A DNA stretch of 24,769 nucleotides from Pseudomonadota bacterium (GCA_023428645.1 JAEYXD010000229.1:1-24769); one strand, 5' to 3'. Shown: positions 15,420 to 24,030, counted from the first letter of the stretch. Notes: generated by a model from the sequence alone, not told the origin. A program made the numbers and translations.

Positions 15420-16604
15420 ATGCGCTGGGCTTCTGCGATCGCGACAGACGCGGCTTTGAGCACCGCCATCGAACGAGCCGCCGAGAAGATCTTCACCGAT
15501 CTCGACCGCCAAGAGCCCGACCTGCTGATCGTGTTCGTGAGCCAGGAGCACGCCGCGCGTTTCGAAGCGGTCGCAGAGCTGCTGCATCGGGAGTTCGAGA
15601 ACACGTTTCTGTTCGGCTGCTGTGGCAGCGCGGTGATCGGCGGGGGCAGCGAGATCGAGGATCAAGCGGCCGTGTCGCTGACGGGTGCACTGTTGCCCGG
15701 CGTCAAATTTCGCGGACTGCACCTCGATGCCGCGCAAGTGCCTCCGGTGTACGCCGAGCCGCGCATCTGGGAAGACACGTTGCATTTGACCGCGATTCAG
15801 CAGCCCTCCTTTCTGATCCTCGCGGACCCTTTCAGCTTCGAGACCGAAGTGTTCGTACGCGGACTCGATCGCGTGTACCCGAGTTCCACGAAGATCGGCG
15901 GCTTGGCGAGCGGTGCGCGACAGGTCGGCGCCACGGCGCTCTATCTCGGCAACCAGGTGTACCACTCCGGCGCGATCACGCTCGCGCTCACGGGCAACAT
16001 CGAAGTGGACGCGGTCGTCGCCCAAGGCTGCCGCCCGATCGGTGACCCCATGTTCGTCACGAGCGCGCACGAAAACTTGATTCGCGAGATCGACGGCCGT
16101 GCGCCGCGCGACGCACTCGCGAGTCTGTTCGAGCGCTTGAGTCCGCCCGATCGTGACCTCTTCAGCCAGTCGCTGTTCCTCGGGCTCGCCCTGCGCCAGG
16201 ATGCGACCGAGTATTCGCCAGGCGATTTTCTGATTCGCAATATCCTCGGCATGGATCCGCAATCCGGCGCGCTGTGGGTGAATGCGCAGGTCCCGGACAA
16301 GAGCGTCGTGCAATTTCACCTACGCGATGCGACGACCTCCGCGATGGATCTGGAGCGCGCGCTCACGACCTATCGAACCTCGCCGCATTTCTCGCCCGCC
16401 GCTGGCGCACTGCTGTTCTCGTGCGCGGGACGCGGCAGCGGCCTCTACGGGCAGGCGGACCATGACAGCAATGCATTCCGCCGATTGATCGCGGATGTGC
16501 CGATCGGCGGCTTCTTCTGTAATGGCGAGATCGGACCCGTTCAGAACACCACTTACCTGCACGGATATACAAGCGCGTTCGCCGTCTTCCGCGAACGCAA
16601 GTAG
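15420..16604 (+). CDS. FIST N- and C-domain sensory protein
   Basis: The 394-aa product has a FIST N domain (residues about 25-220) with LLIVFVSQEHAARF, LFGCCGSAVIGGGSEIED and STKIGGLASGARQVG. A FIST C domain follows (about 225-390), ending ALLFSCAGRGSGLYGQADHDSN and GGFFCNGEIGPVQNTTYLHGYTSAFAVF. FIST domains are thought to bind small ligands, perhaps amino acids, and usually signal to two-component or cyclic-di-GMP systems. Here the domain stands alone with no output domain and no membrane segment, so it would be a soluble sensor. The start ATG at 15420 has GGAA about nine bases upstream. An S9 peptidase gene follows 54 bases later on the same strand, a possible operon. Confidence 0.9.
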   Translation: MRWASAIATDAALSTAIERAAEKIFTDLDRQEPDLLIVFVSQEHAARFEAVAELLHREFENTFLFGCCGSAVIGGGSEIEDQAAVSLTGALLPGVKFRGLHLDAAQVPPVYAEPRIWEDTLHLTAIQQPSFLILADPFSFETEVFVRGLDRVYPSSTKIGGLASGARQVGATALYLGNQVYHSGAITLALTGNIEVDAVVAQGCRPIGDPMFVTSAHENLIREIDGRAPRDALASLFERLSPPDRDLFSQSLFLGLALRQDATEYSPGDFLIRNILGMDPQSGALWVNAQVPDKSVVQFHLRDATTSAMDLERALTTYRTSPHFSPAAGALLFSCAGRGSGLYGQADHDSNAFRRLIADVPIGGFFCNGEIGPVQNTTYLHGYTSAFAVFRERK

Positions 16605-16658
16605 CTGCGAGCGCGCTACGATAGCCGCCCCGATCGACTTCCTGGGAGCTTGCTGTCG

Positions 16659-18725
16659 ATGCATCGAATCGCCGCGCTCGTTACGTTCGCCTGTTTCCTC
16701 GCTGGCCATGCCGTCCCCGCCGCCGGGCAAGCCAGACAGCCTTTCACCGTTCAAGATCTCGTCCGCCTGAAGCGCATCTCCGAGCCGGCGCTGTCACCGG
16801 ACGGCCGCACCGTCGTCTTCACCGTGCGGGAGACGGACATGGCGGCGAATCGCGGCCGGACCGATCTATGGACACTGGACGTCGCGACGAAGGGCGCCTT
16901 GCCGCGCCGCCTCACGAGCCACACGGCGAACGACAGCAGCGCGCAATGGTCCGCCGATGGGCGGCACATTTATTTCGCCTCGACGCGCAGCGGCTCGAAC
17001 CAGATCTGGCGCATCGGCATGAATGGCGGCGAGGCCGAGCAAGTCACGAACCTGCCGCTCGACATCGGCTCGTTCAAGGTCGCACCGAACGACGGCAAGC
17101 TCGCGTTCTCCGTCGAGGTCTTCGCCGACTGCGCCGATTTCGCGTGCACGAAGGCGCGGCTGGACGCGACCGCAGCCGCGCAGATGAAAGGCATGACGTT
17201 CGATCGATTGTTCGTGCGCCATTGGGACACCTGGGCCGACGGGCGCATTTCGCGGCTGTTCGTGCAGCCCTTGAAGGATGGTCGGGTGACGGGCGAGCCG
17301 ATCGCGCTGAGCGGAGCGCTCGACGCGGACGTTCCATCCAAGCCGTTCGGCGACGCGAGCGATTACACGTTCTCGCCCGACGGCACGAAAGTCGTGTTCG
17401 CGACGAAACTGAAGGGCAGCCAGGAGGCGTGGTCGACGAACTTCGATCTTTATGAGGTCGCGAGCGACGGCGGCGAGCCGCGCAATCTCACGCAAGACAA
17501 TCCGGCCTGGGACGCGCAACCGATCTATTCGCCCGACGGCTCGATGCTCGCGTGGCGCGCGATGTCGCGGCCGGGTTTCGAAGCCGACCGCTTTCACGTC
17601 GTCGTGCTCGATCTCAAGTCCGGCGAGCGCCGCGCCTTGACGCAAGCGTGGGACCGCTCCGTCGATACGATCGCGTTCTCGAAGGACGGCAAGACGATCT
17701 ATGCGACGGCTGATCAGTTCGGCCAGCATCCGTTGTGGGCGATCGACGTGAAGAGCGGCAAGCCGACGATGCTGTCCGGACCCGGGGTCGTTGCGGGATT
17801 CTCGGTCGGCGAGCGCGAGATCGTCTTCGGGCTCGCTTCGCTGAAATCTCCGACGGAGCTGTACGCGCTCACACTGCGTGGCGGCGAGCTGCGCGAGCTG
17901 CCGAAGATGAATGCGGAGGCGCTCGCCGGTGTCGCGCTCGGCGAGCCCGAGCAGTTCACGTTCGCCGGCGCGAATGGCGACACCGTCTACGCGTACGTCG
18001 TGAAGCCCGCGGGCTTCGATGCGAACCGCAAGTATCCGATCGCCTTCATCATCCACGGCGGACCGCAGGCCTCGTTCGGCAATGCATGGAGCTATCGCTG
18101 GAATCCGCAGACGTATGCCGGTGCCGGCTACGCGGCCGTGTTCGTCGATTTTCACGGCTCGCCGGGCTATGGGCAGGCATTCACCGACTCGATCAGCGGC
18201 GATTGGGGCGGCGCTCCGCTCGAGGATTTGCAGAAGGGCCTCGCCGCCGCGCTCGAAAAATATTCGTGGCTCGACGGCGAGCGTGCGTGCGCGCTCGGCG
18301 CGTCGTACGGCGGTTATATGATCAACTGGATTGCCGGCAACTGGCCGCAGCAGTTCCGGTGCCTGGTGTCGCACGCGGGCATCTTCGACAGCCGCGCGAT
18401 GGCGTATTCGACGGAGGAGCTGTGGTTCGACGAGTGGGAACACGAGGGCCCGCCGTTCGAGGTTCCCGAGAACTTCGAGAAGCACAATCCGGTAAATCAT
18501 GTTGCGCAGTGGCAGACGCCGATGCTCGTCATCCATGGTCAGCTCGACTACCGCGTGCCCTACACGCAAGGCATCGGCACGTTCACGGCGCTGCAGCGCC
18601 GCGGCATTCCGAGCCGGCTGCTGGTGTTCCCGGATGAGAATCACTGGGTACTGAAGCCCGCGAACAGCATTCAATGGCACGAGGAAGTGCTCGCGTGGCT
18701 CGGCAAGTGGACGCGGGGCGAATGA
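16659..18725 (+). CDS. Exported S9-family prolyl oligopeptidase-type peptidase
   Basis: The 688-aa product has a signal peptide (MHRIAALVTFACFLAGHAVPAA, cleavage near GQA) and then a seven-bladed beta-propeller made of Asp-Pro-Gly repeats (SPDGRTVVF, SADGRHIYF, SPDGTKVVF, SPDGSMLAW, SKDGKTIYA). The C-terminal alpha/beta-hydrolase domain starts near residue 440. The catalytic triad is Ser549 in GASYGGY, Asp630 in HGQLDYRV and His662 in DENHWVLK. This matches dipeptidyl-peptidase-5/acylaminoacyl-peptidase-like enzymes that degrade short peptides in the periplasm. The propeller restricts substrates to peptides. The start is ATG at 16659, with GGGAG ten bases upstream; the in-frame TTG at 16650 is less likely. 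It is convergent with the ATP-grasp operon, across the REP cluster. Confidence 0.94.
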   Translation: MHRIAALVTFACFLAGHAVPAAGQARQPFTVQDLVRLKRISEPALSPDGRTVVFTVRETDMAANRGRTDLWTLDVATKGALPRRLTSHTANDSSAQWSADGRHIYFASTRSGSNQIWRIGMNGGEAEQVTNLPLDIGSFKVAPNDGKLAFSVEVFADCADFACTKARLDATAAAQMKGMTFDRLFVRHWDTWADGRISRLFVQPLKDGRVTGEPIALSGALDADVPSKPFGDASDYTFSPDGTKVVFATKLKGSQEAWSTNFDLYEVASDGGEPRNLTQDNPAWDAQPIYSPDGSMLAWRAMSRPGFEADRFHVVVLDLKSGERRALTQAWDRSVDTIAFSKDGKTIYATADQFGQHPLWAIDVKSGKPTMLSGPGVVAGFSVGEREIVFGLASLKSPTELYALTLRGGELRELPKMNAEALAGVALGEPEQFTFAGANGDTVYAYVVKPAGFDANRKYPIAFIIHGGPQASFGNAWSYRWNPQTYAGAGYAAVFVDFHGSPGYGQAFTDSISGDWGGAPLEDLQKGLAAALEKYSWLDGERACALGASYGGYMINWIAGNWPQQFRCLVSHAGIFDSRAMAYSTEELWFDEWEHEGPPFEVPENFEKHNPVNHVAQWQTPMLVIHGQLDYRVPYTQGIGTFTALQRRGIPSRLLVFPDENHWVLKPANSIQWHEEVLAWLGKWTRGE

Positions 18726-18751
18726 ACCGCGTTGAGACCGAAGAGAGCGTC

Positions 18752-18936
18752 CCCTCCCCCGCGAGTGCGGGGGAGGGACAGGGAGGGGGCAGCGAACGGC
18801 CCGCAGAGGCACGCCCGGGCGAGCTCGCCTGAGAGCGCTTCGCGCCCCCACCCTAACCCTCCCCCGTTTCACGGGGGAGGGGACAACCCGGCCCCTGCTT
18901 CAAAGGGAGGGACATGCCACACCCCGCTTCGCGGGG
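18752..18936. repeat. REP/BIME-like cluster of GC-rich palindromes
   Basis: Three stem-loops lie between convergent genes: CCCTCCCCCGC/GCGGGGGAGGG (18752-18777, 11 bp, 4-base loop), CCCTCCCCCGT/ACGGGGGAGGG (18857-18881, 11 bp, TTC loop) and CCCCGC/GCGGGG (18922-18936, TTC loop). The first two units also carry tails (about GGGAGGGGGC and its near reverse complement at 18844-18853) that place them in opposite orientation, as in a BIME. Such elements are common in proteobacterial intergenic spaces and may stop transcription from both sides. Confidence 0.85.
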
Positions 18937-18949
18937 GAGTGTCATGACA

Positions 18950-19984
18950 TCACGCGTCGTTCAGCCGCCACGCCGCTTCGTAGTTGCCGCCCAGCCGCAG
19001 AATCTGCTCGAGCAGCGCGGGGTACTCGATCCCGACCGAATTCGCCGACTCCGCGAAATCTTCCTTGTGGCTGATGTTCGGATTCGCATTCGCTTCCAGC
19101 ACGAACACGCTGCCGTCTGGGCGCATGCGAAAGTCCATGCGCGCATACCCGCTCAGGTACAAGGCGCGATAGATGCGCTTCGATAGCTTGTCGAGATACG
19201 CGCCGGCGCCTTCCGGCAAGCTCGCCGCGGCGCCGGTGCGGATGCCGTGCTTCTTCTGGTAGCGTCGGTCCCACTTCACTTTGCGCGTCGCGATGCCAGC
19301 CATGACGTCGGGCAGCGTCCCGAAATCCATCTCCCACACCGGCAGCGTGCGCAGGCGATCGTTACCCATCACGCCGACATACAACTCGCGGCCTTCGATG
19401 TATTCCTCGACGAGCGCATCCGAGTTCGTCTGCTCGTGGATGAACTCGATGCGCTCCTTCAGCTTCTCCGCATCGTGCACGACGGAGGCCTGCGAGATGC
19501 CGAGCGATGCGTCTTCGGTCGCGGATTTCACGAACAGCGGAAATTTCAGTCTGCGCGGCAGCTGATAGCGCTGCCCGCGGCGAAACAGCGCGAAGCCGGG
19601 CGTCGGGATGCGGTGATACGCGAGGATCTGCTTCGAGAGCACCTTGTCGCGCGAAATCATCATGCCGCGCGGATTACAGCCGGTGTACGGCTGGCGCATG
19701 AGCTCGAGGAACGCAACGACGTACTGGTCGTACGTCACGATGCCCTGGAATTCCTCGAGCAAGTTGAATGCGATGTCCGGCTTCCACTCCATGATCGCCG
19801 TTCTGAGCTCCGACAGATTGTCGCCGAGCCCGAGCGCACGCACGGCATGACCGGCCTTCTCCAGGCACGCGGTCACGTCGTATTCGGTTCTGAATTCGTC
19901 GATCTCCTTATCGGTGTAGCCCTTCAAACTCGCGGGCGGTACGAGGCTTTCGTGCATCAGCACGAGTACACGCAATGGCTTCAT
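18950..19984 (-). CDS. ATP-grasp ligase, D-Ala-D-Ala-ligase-like (third gene of a coupled operon)
   Basis: The 344-aa product has the ATP-grasp fold. The N-terminal part has FNLLEEFQG and MRQPYTGCNPRGMMISRDKVLSKQIL, typical of the Ddl group. The ATP-binding lid region is FPLFVKSATEDASLGIS, followed by ALVEEYIEGRELYVGVMGN. The metal-binding end is YARMDFRMRPDGSVFVLEANANPNIS; Ddl enzymes have EINTLPG-type ends, so ANANPN is a variant. Such enzymes join a carboxylate to an amino group through an acyl-phosphate, usually making peptide bonds. It differs from housekeeping Ddl in sequence and context: no mur or fts genes are nearby. Its start ATG at 19984 overlaps the stop of the metallopeptidase gene by ATGA, indicating coupled translation. 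Substrates are unknown. Confidence 0.9.
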   Translation of the reverse strand: MKPLRVLVLMHESLVPPASLKGYTDKEIDEFRTEYDVTACLEKAGHAVRALGLGDNLSELRTAIMEWKPDIAFNLLEEFQGIVTYDQYVVAFLELMRQPYTGCNPRGMMISRDKVLSKQILAYHRIPTPGFALFRRGQRYQLPRRLKFPLFVKSATEDASLGISQASVVHDAEKLKERIEFIHEQTNSDALVEEYIEGRELYVGVMGNDRLRTLPVWEMDFGTLPDVMAGIATRKVKWDRRYQKKHGIRTGAAASLPEGAGAYLDKLSKRIYRALYLSGYARMDFRMRPDGSVFVLEANANPNISHKEDFAESANSVGIEYPALLEQILRLGGNYEAAWRLNDA

Positions 19985-21039
19985 AGCGCGAACCGCTCGC
20001 GGTCGCGGCGCAAGATATCCATGAGAATACGCTCCACTACGCCGAGCACGGCGCGCTTGGCTTCACGTTGCGAGGTGTTCAGCACGAGATCCAGCTCCCT
20101 GCACCGCTGGATGACGGTGCGTAAAGCGTGATGCACGAGATACGGATGCAGGCGCGAGCGGCGGATCAAGAAACGTTCGAGTTGTGGCCGCGCCTGTCGC
20201 ACGAAGCGGCTCGCCTGCATCGCGCGCTTGCCCGCCACGCGCTTGCCGAAGATACGCTTCAGGCGCAGATCATAGGCGCTCGGGGTATCCAGTTCGTAGC
20301 GTTGCCGCTTCAAGCGGTAATGCTCGGCCAGCGTGCGTTGGTTCTCGCGCAGCGGCTCGATCAGCTCGCGATTGCGCACGACCGGCTTCTCGCCGCAAAT
20401 CGACTGCATCAGCTCATCGACGTATTCGAGCTTGCGCAGCGCCGGCCAACCCGCGTAATCGCGCCGCCAACGCGCCTTCGGCTGCATCCACACCGCGAAC
20501 GTTTCCGCGAAGTCCTCCGTCGGATGGCTCTGCGCGTACCAATGGCCGAGATGCAGCACGTAACTGCGGCTCGCGGGCCGCGGCCGGTAGACGTCGGGAT
20601 ACGGACGCGACGCCTTGCCGAACGTGCGCCGCCAGCCCTTGCGACGCCGCAGCCGGTACGCGTTGTCGAGCGCATGCGCGAGCTCGTGGCGCAGGATGCG
20701 CAGCAGCCAGTTCTCGTTGCCGCCTTCGACTTGATCCATCTGCTTGCGCTCGAGGCGCATGAGCCGCGGATGCGCCATGTAGAACGGCACGGCAATGCCG
20801 GGAACGCCATCGGGCGAGAACCATTCGGTCGACAGCCACAGATGCGGCCGGAAGCGGATGCCGCGGCGGCATAGATCGTCCTCCAGTTTGCGCACGTGCC
20901 GTTCGATCGGCGTGTGCGCCAGCGACAGCCGCAGGTCGCAGAAGCGCTTCTGCAGCAACTCCTCGTCGCTCAAATGCGTCCAGGCCGGCTCGCGACGGCG
21001 GCCGCGCGCTGGACGACGTGAGCCCGGCTTGCGAGCCAT
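19981..21039 (-). CDS. Putative zinc metallopeptidase, HExxH with SHPxED motif (second gene of the operon)
   Basis: The 352-aa product has an HExxH site, LRHELAHALDNAY, with zinc ligands His118 and His122 and catalytic Glu119. About 50 residues later comes SHPTEDFAETFAVWM (171-185). Its Glu is the likely third zinc ligand. HExxH plus SHPxEDxAE resembles the putative zinc-binding metallopeptidase family (Pfam Peptidase_Mx type), which is poorly characterised. The first 20 residues and the C-terminal half are Arg-rich, and no signal peptide is visible, so it is probably cytoplasmic. The start ATG at 21039 directly abuts the stop of the phosphatase-fusion gene (TAGATG), and its own stop overlaps the ATP-grasp start. 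It may process the product or target of the ligase. Confidence 0.85.
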   Translation of the reverse strand: MARKPGSRRPARGRRREPAWTHLSDEELLQKRFCDLRLSLAHTPIERHVRKLEDDLCRRGIRFRPHLWLSTEWFSPDGVPGIAVPFYMAHPRLMRLERKQMDQVEGGNENWLLRILRHELAHALDNAYRLRRRKGWRRTFGKASRPYPDVYRPRPASRSYVLHLGHWYAQSHPTEDFAETFAVWMQPKARWRRDYAGWPALRKLEYVDELMQSICGEKPVVRNRELIEPLRENQRTLAEHYRLKRQRYELDTPSAYDLRLKRIFGKRVAGKRAMQASRFVRQARPQLERFLIRRSRLHPYLVHHALRTVIQRCRELDLVLNTSQREAKRAVLGVVERILMDILRRDRERFAL

Positions 21040-22434
21040 CTAGCGTTCGAGCCGCCGCGCCAGCGCGGCAATCCGCTCGCCGTCCGGCACGGCCCGGCGC
21101 CATTCGACAGGAATGGCGCTACTACCGTAGTACGCGCCCGCAAGCGCACCGAGGAGCGCTCCGCACGTGCTGCCGACGCGTGCGGCTTCACCGATCGCCC
21201 GCTCGAACGACTGCGTGAACCTGAAGATGTCGAATACCGCCGCGAGTGTCGCCAACGCCCCGACGGCCGGCGCGGGGTACTGCCAATCACCGTCCAGAAG
21301 CGTGGCGATCTGCGGTTTCAGGGGCCGCCGCTGCATCAGGTCGCGCGCCGCGCGCAACGCGAGCACGTCCGCCTTCGCAGCGCCATCGAGCGCCGCCGTC
21401 AACGTCGCGGCCCAGATGCGGCATGCGTCCAGGACGAGCGGCGACTGCAGCGTCGTGCGCGACACGTCAACCGCAAGCTCCGCCGCGCGCCCGACATCGC
21501 GCTTCGCGAACAAGGCCGCCGCCAACGAGCGCGCCAGCGTATGCGCATCGAGATTCGCCGGATCGTGCGAGCCCGGACTCGGCTTGCGCGACCATTGCCA
21601 TACGCCGAGCGCACGTTTGAGCTCCGGCGGCACCCGCGCCTGCATGCCGGGCTGCTGTGTCCAGGCGAGATAGCGTCGCAATTGGTCATCGCCGTCATGG
21701 CCGCCGCGCTCGAGCAAGCTGTCGGCGACCGCGAGCGTCATCGCGGTGTCCGCGCCCGCCGGCAGTTGCGCCAGACGCTTCACCTCGGCCCATGCGGCCT
21801 CGCTCGGCGCGCCCGCGAGGAGCGCCAGCGCGAGACCCTCGCCGATCGCGAGCCCGAGCAGGGCGCCCTCGACACGTTCCGTACTCGAATCGGCGCCCAC
21901 CGCCGCGGCGACCCATGTGCGCACGAAGCGCACTTGCTCCTCTGTTTCCGGCACGCTCGGCCAGGTGCGCGAGCGTGCGCATGCGCGCCACAACGTCTGC
22001 AGCTTCTCCAGCGCGGCCGTCCCGGTCGCGCCCCGATGGATCAGATAGCAGCCGATCACCGTGCCGGTGCGCCCGATGCCCGCTCGACAATGCACATACA
22101 CACGCCGGCCCGCCGCGAGATCGCTCGTGATCGCAGCGACGATGTCGTGCATCAGCGCAGGAGAATCGGGAATGCCGTGGTCGACGATCGCGAAGCGCCG
22201 ATGGACGACGTCGCGGTTCGCGAACGCGTGCTGGTACGGCGGCAGCTCGCCCTCGCTCGTGAGATCGACGAAGCTCGTGAAGCCGGCATCGAGCAACAGC
22301 TGTATACGATCCTGCGCCTCACCGGCGCTCGCGCCCGGATATTCGCCAGCAAGCAGGCGCTCCGGCTCGACCCAATAGCTGTTGGGTACCGGCGCATTCG
22401 ACGACGCAGAAACAGAGCTGAACCACTTGATCAC
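21040..22434 (-). CDS. Dual-specificity phosphatase fused to a degenerate ADP-ribosylglycohydrolase (first gene of the operon)
   Basis: The 464-aa product has two domains. Residues 20-178 are a protein-tyrosine/dual-specificity phosphatase with a full P-loop HCRAGIGRTGT (Cys116 to Arg122) and a likely general acid Asp85 in VDHGIPD. Residues 187-464 follow the ADP-ribosylglycohydrolase (DraG/ARH) pattern: VEGALLGLAIGEGLA, ADTAMTLAVADSLL, then GALLGALAGAYYGSSAIPVEW. The usual magnesium sites TDDT and GDTDT are changed here: near 227-230 only one Asp of GADT remains, and near 420-424 the sequence is VGSTC. Deribosylation by the classical mechanism is therefore doubtful. The start is GTG at 22434 with a distant GAGGAA. 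It is divergent from a permease across 75 bases. Confidence 0.88.
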   Translation of the reverse strand: MIKWFSSVSASSNAPVPNSYWVEPERLLAGEYPGASAGEAQDRIQLLLDAGFTSFVDLTSEGELPPYQHAFANRDVVHRRFAIVDHGIPDSPALMHDIVAAITSDLAAGRRVYVHCRAGIGRTGTVIGCYLIHRGATGTAALEKLQTLWRACARSRTWPSVPETEEQVRFVRTWVAAAVGADSSTERVEGALLGLAIGEGLALALLAGAPSEAAWAEVKRLAQLPAGADTAMTLAVADSLLERGGHDGDDQLRRYLAWTQQPGMQARVPPELKRALGVWQWSRKPSPGSHDPANLDAHTLARSLAAALFAKRDVGRAAELAVDVSRTTLQSPLVLDACRIWAATLTAALDGAAKADVLALRAARDLMQRRPLKPQIATLLDGDWQYPAPAVGALATLAAVFDIFRFTQSFERAIGEAARVGSTCGALLGALAGAYYGSSAIPVEWRRAVPDGERIAALARRLER

Positions 22435-22463
22435 GCCGATGATGATAACTGTTCCTCGTCGGC

Positions 22464-22484
22464 CGTAGCCTGTAGCCTGTTGCC
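22464..22484. repeat. Three tandem heptamers between the operon and the permease
   Basis: GTAGCCT, GTAGCCT and GTTGCCT follow one another directly in the 75-base divergent gap, ending in TATAGT (22484-22489), a good -10 for the permease. No good -35 is seen 16-18 bases upstream. The repeats may be a regulator site for both directions or a slippage-prone run. Confidence 0.5.
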
Positions 22485-22509
22485 TATAGTCCCTCGAAGA
22501 GGATTTCTC

Positions 22510-23970
22510 ATGGCCTCAGTGCTGCAACGGCTGTTCGCCGTTCGCTCGGTCGATTCCATTGTCGGCGATCTCGAAAAAAGCCCACCACTGAAGCGGGTTC
22601 TGACTGCGAAATCACTCACGGCCATCGGCCTTGGCTCCACGATCGGCACCGGCATTTTCATCCTCACGGGCACCGTCGCCGGGAACCATGCCGGCCCTGC
22701 CCTCGTGCTCGCGCTCTTGATCGCCGCGATCGGCTCCGGCTTCGCCGCGATCTGCTACGCGGAGTTCGCCGCGATGATTCCGGTGTCCGGCAGCGCTTAC
22801 ACCTACTCGTACGCGACGCTCGGCGAGGCGATCGCCTGGATCATCGGCTGGAATCTGTCCCTCGAGTACATGATGTCCGCCTCGGCGGTCGCCGTCGGGT
22901 GGTCAGAGTACGTCGTGAACCTGCTCGGCGAATGGGGCGTGACCTTCCCCTCGGCGCTCATCAACGCACCGTTCGGCAAGACGGCGAACGGCACGCTCGG
23001 GCTCACGGGCGCGATCGTGAATCTTCCCGCGGTACTCATCATTTTCGCGCTCGGAGCGGTGTGCTACGTCGGGGTTCGCGAATCCTCGACCGCGAACACG
23101 ATCATGGTGTTCATCAAGGTCGCCGTCATCGTCGTGTTCGTGCTCGCCGGCCTTTCGTTCGTCGAGACCTCGAACTGGGTGCCCTTCATCCCCGAGAACA
23201 CGGGCAAGTTCGGCGAGTTCGGCTGGTCGGGCGTCCTGCAAGGCGCGGGCATCATCTTCTTCTCGTATATCGGCTTCGACGCCGCATCGACGACCGCGCG
23301 CGAAGCCCGCAATCCCGCGCGCGATGTACCGCTCGGCATTCTCGGCGCCCTCGTCATTTCCGCGGTGCTGTACGTGGCGATGGCCGCCGTCATGACCGGC
23401 ATGGTGCCGTATCCGCAATTGAACGCGGCGGCGCCGGTCGCCGTCGCGCTCGACGCGCATCCCGAAATCGCCTGGCTCGGCGCGCTCGTGAAAGTCGGCG
23501 CGATCGCCGGCATGACATCGGTGATCCTGATGTCGCTGCTCGGCCAACCGCGCATTCTGCTGTCGATGGCGCACGACGGCTTGCTGCCGAAGTCGGTGAG
23601 CAAGGTGCATCCGCGCTTTCGCACCCCGCACGTCGCGACCGCATGGACGGTCCTGATCGCCGCGCTGATCGCGGGCCTGCTCCCGCTGAACGTCCTCGGC
23701 GAGCTGATTTCGATCGGCATCCTGTTTGCGTTCACGGTCGTGTGCATCGGCGTGCTCGTTCTGCGCTACACACGGCCCGACTTGGAGCGCCCGTTCCGCG
23801 TCCCCTTCGCGCCCGTCACGTGCGTGCTCGGGGCGATCGTCTGCGGTGGCATGACGTATTTCCTGCCGCTCGATACGTGGTGGCGAATGGGCATCTGGAC
23901 GGCGCTCGGCTTCGCCGTTTACGCGCTCTACGGCTATCGACACAGCCGGCTGCGTGCCGAGGGCAGGTGA
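22510..23970 (+). CDS. APC-superfamily amino-acid permease
   Basis: The 486-aa product is an integral inner-membrane transporter with about 12 hydrophobic segments. GLGSTIGTGIFILTGTVAG is the first broken helix of the APC fold, where the substrate's amino and carboxyl groups bind. SGSAYTYSYATLGEAIAWIIGWNL and FSYIGFDAASTTAREARNPARDVPLGI are conserved in the cationic-amino-acid-transporter-like subgroup (YfnA/CAT type). Import of an amino acid by proton symport is likely; the substrate is not predictable. The start ATG at 22510 has GAGG eight bases upstream. It is divergent from the phosphatase/metallopeptidase/ATP-grasp operon, so a shared regulator or shared amino-acid metabolism is conceivable. 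The gene is followed by msrB 60 bases later on the same strand. Confidence 0.93.
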   Translation: MASVLQRLFAVRSVDSIVGDLEKSPPLKRVLTAKSLTAIGLGSTIGTGIFILTGTVAGNHAGPALVLALLIAAIGSGFAAICYAEFAAMIPVSGSAYTYSYATLGEAIAWIIGWNLSLEYMMSASAVAVGWSEYVVNLLGEWGVTFPSALINAPFGKTANGTLGLTGAIVNLPAVLIIFALGAVCYVGVRESSTANTIMVFIKVAVIVVFVLAGLSFVETSNWVPFIPENTGKFGEFGWSGVLQGAGIIFFSYIGFDAASTTAREARNPARDVPLGILGALVISAVLYVAMAAVMTGMVPYPQLNAAAPVAVALDAHPEIAWLGALVKVGAIAGMTSVILMSLLGQPRILLSMAHDGLLPKSVSKVHPRFRTPHVATAWTVLIAALIAGLLPLNVLGELISIGILFAFTVVCIGVLVLRYTRPDLERPFRVPFAPVTCVLGAIVCGGMTYFLPLDTWWRMGIWTALGFAVYALYGYRHSRLRAEGR

Positions 23971-24030
23971 CTTGCGAGTTCGGATCGCGGCCCCATGTCC
24001 GTGATCCGCCCCCCCGACGAGGCTCTTACG

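Noticed and set aside
16866..18872. A 668-codon minus-strand frame inside the S9 peptidase gene
   Set aside because: The peptidase has a signal peptide, propeller repeats and a full catalytic triad on the plus strand; the opposite frame is Arg-rich with no recognisable motif.
23995..24030. An earlier msrB start at ATG 23995
   Set aside because: No ribosome site precedes it, whereas GAGG lies eight bases before ATG 24031; the extra residues do not resemble MsrB.
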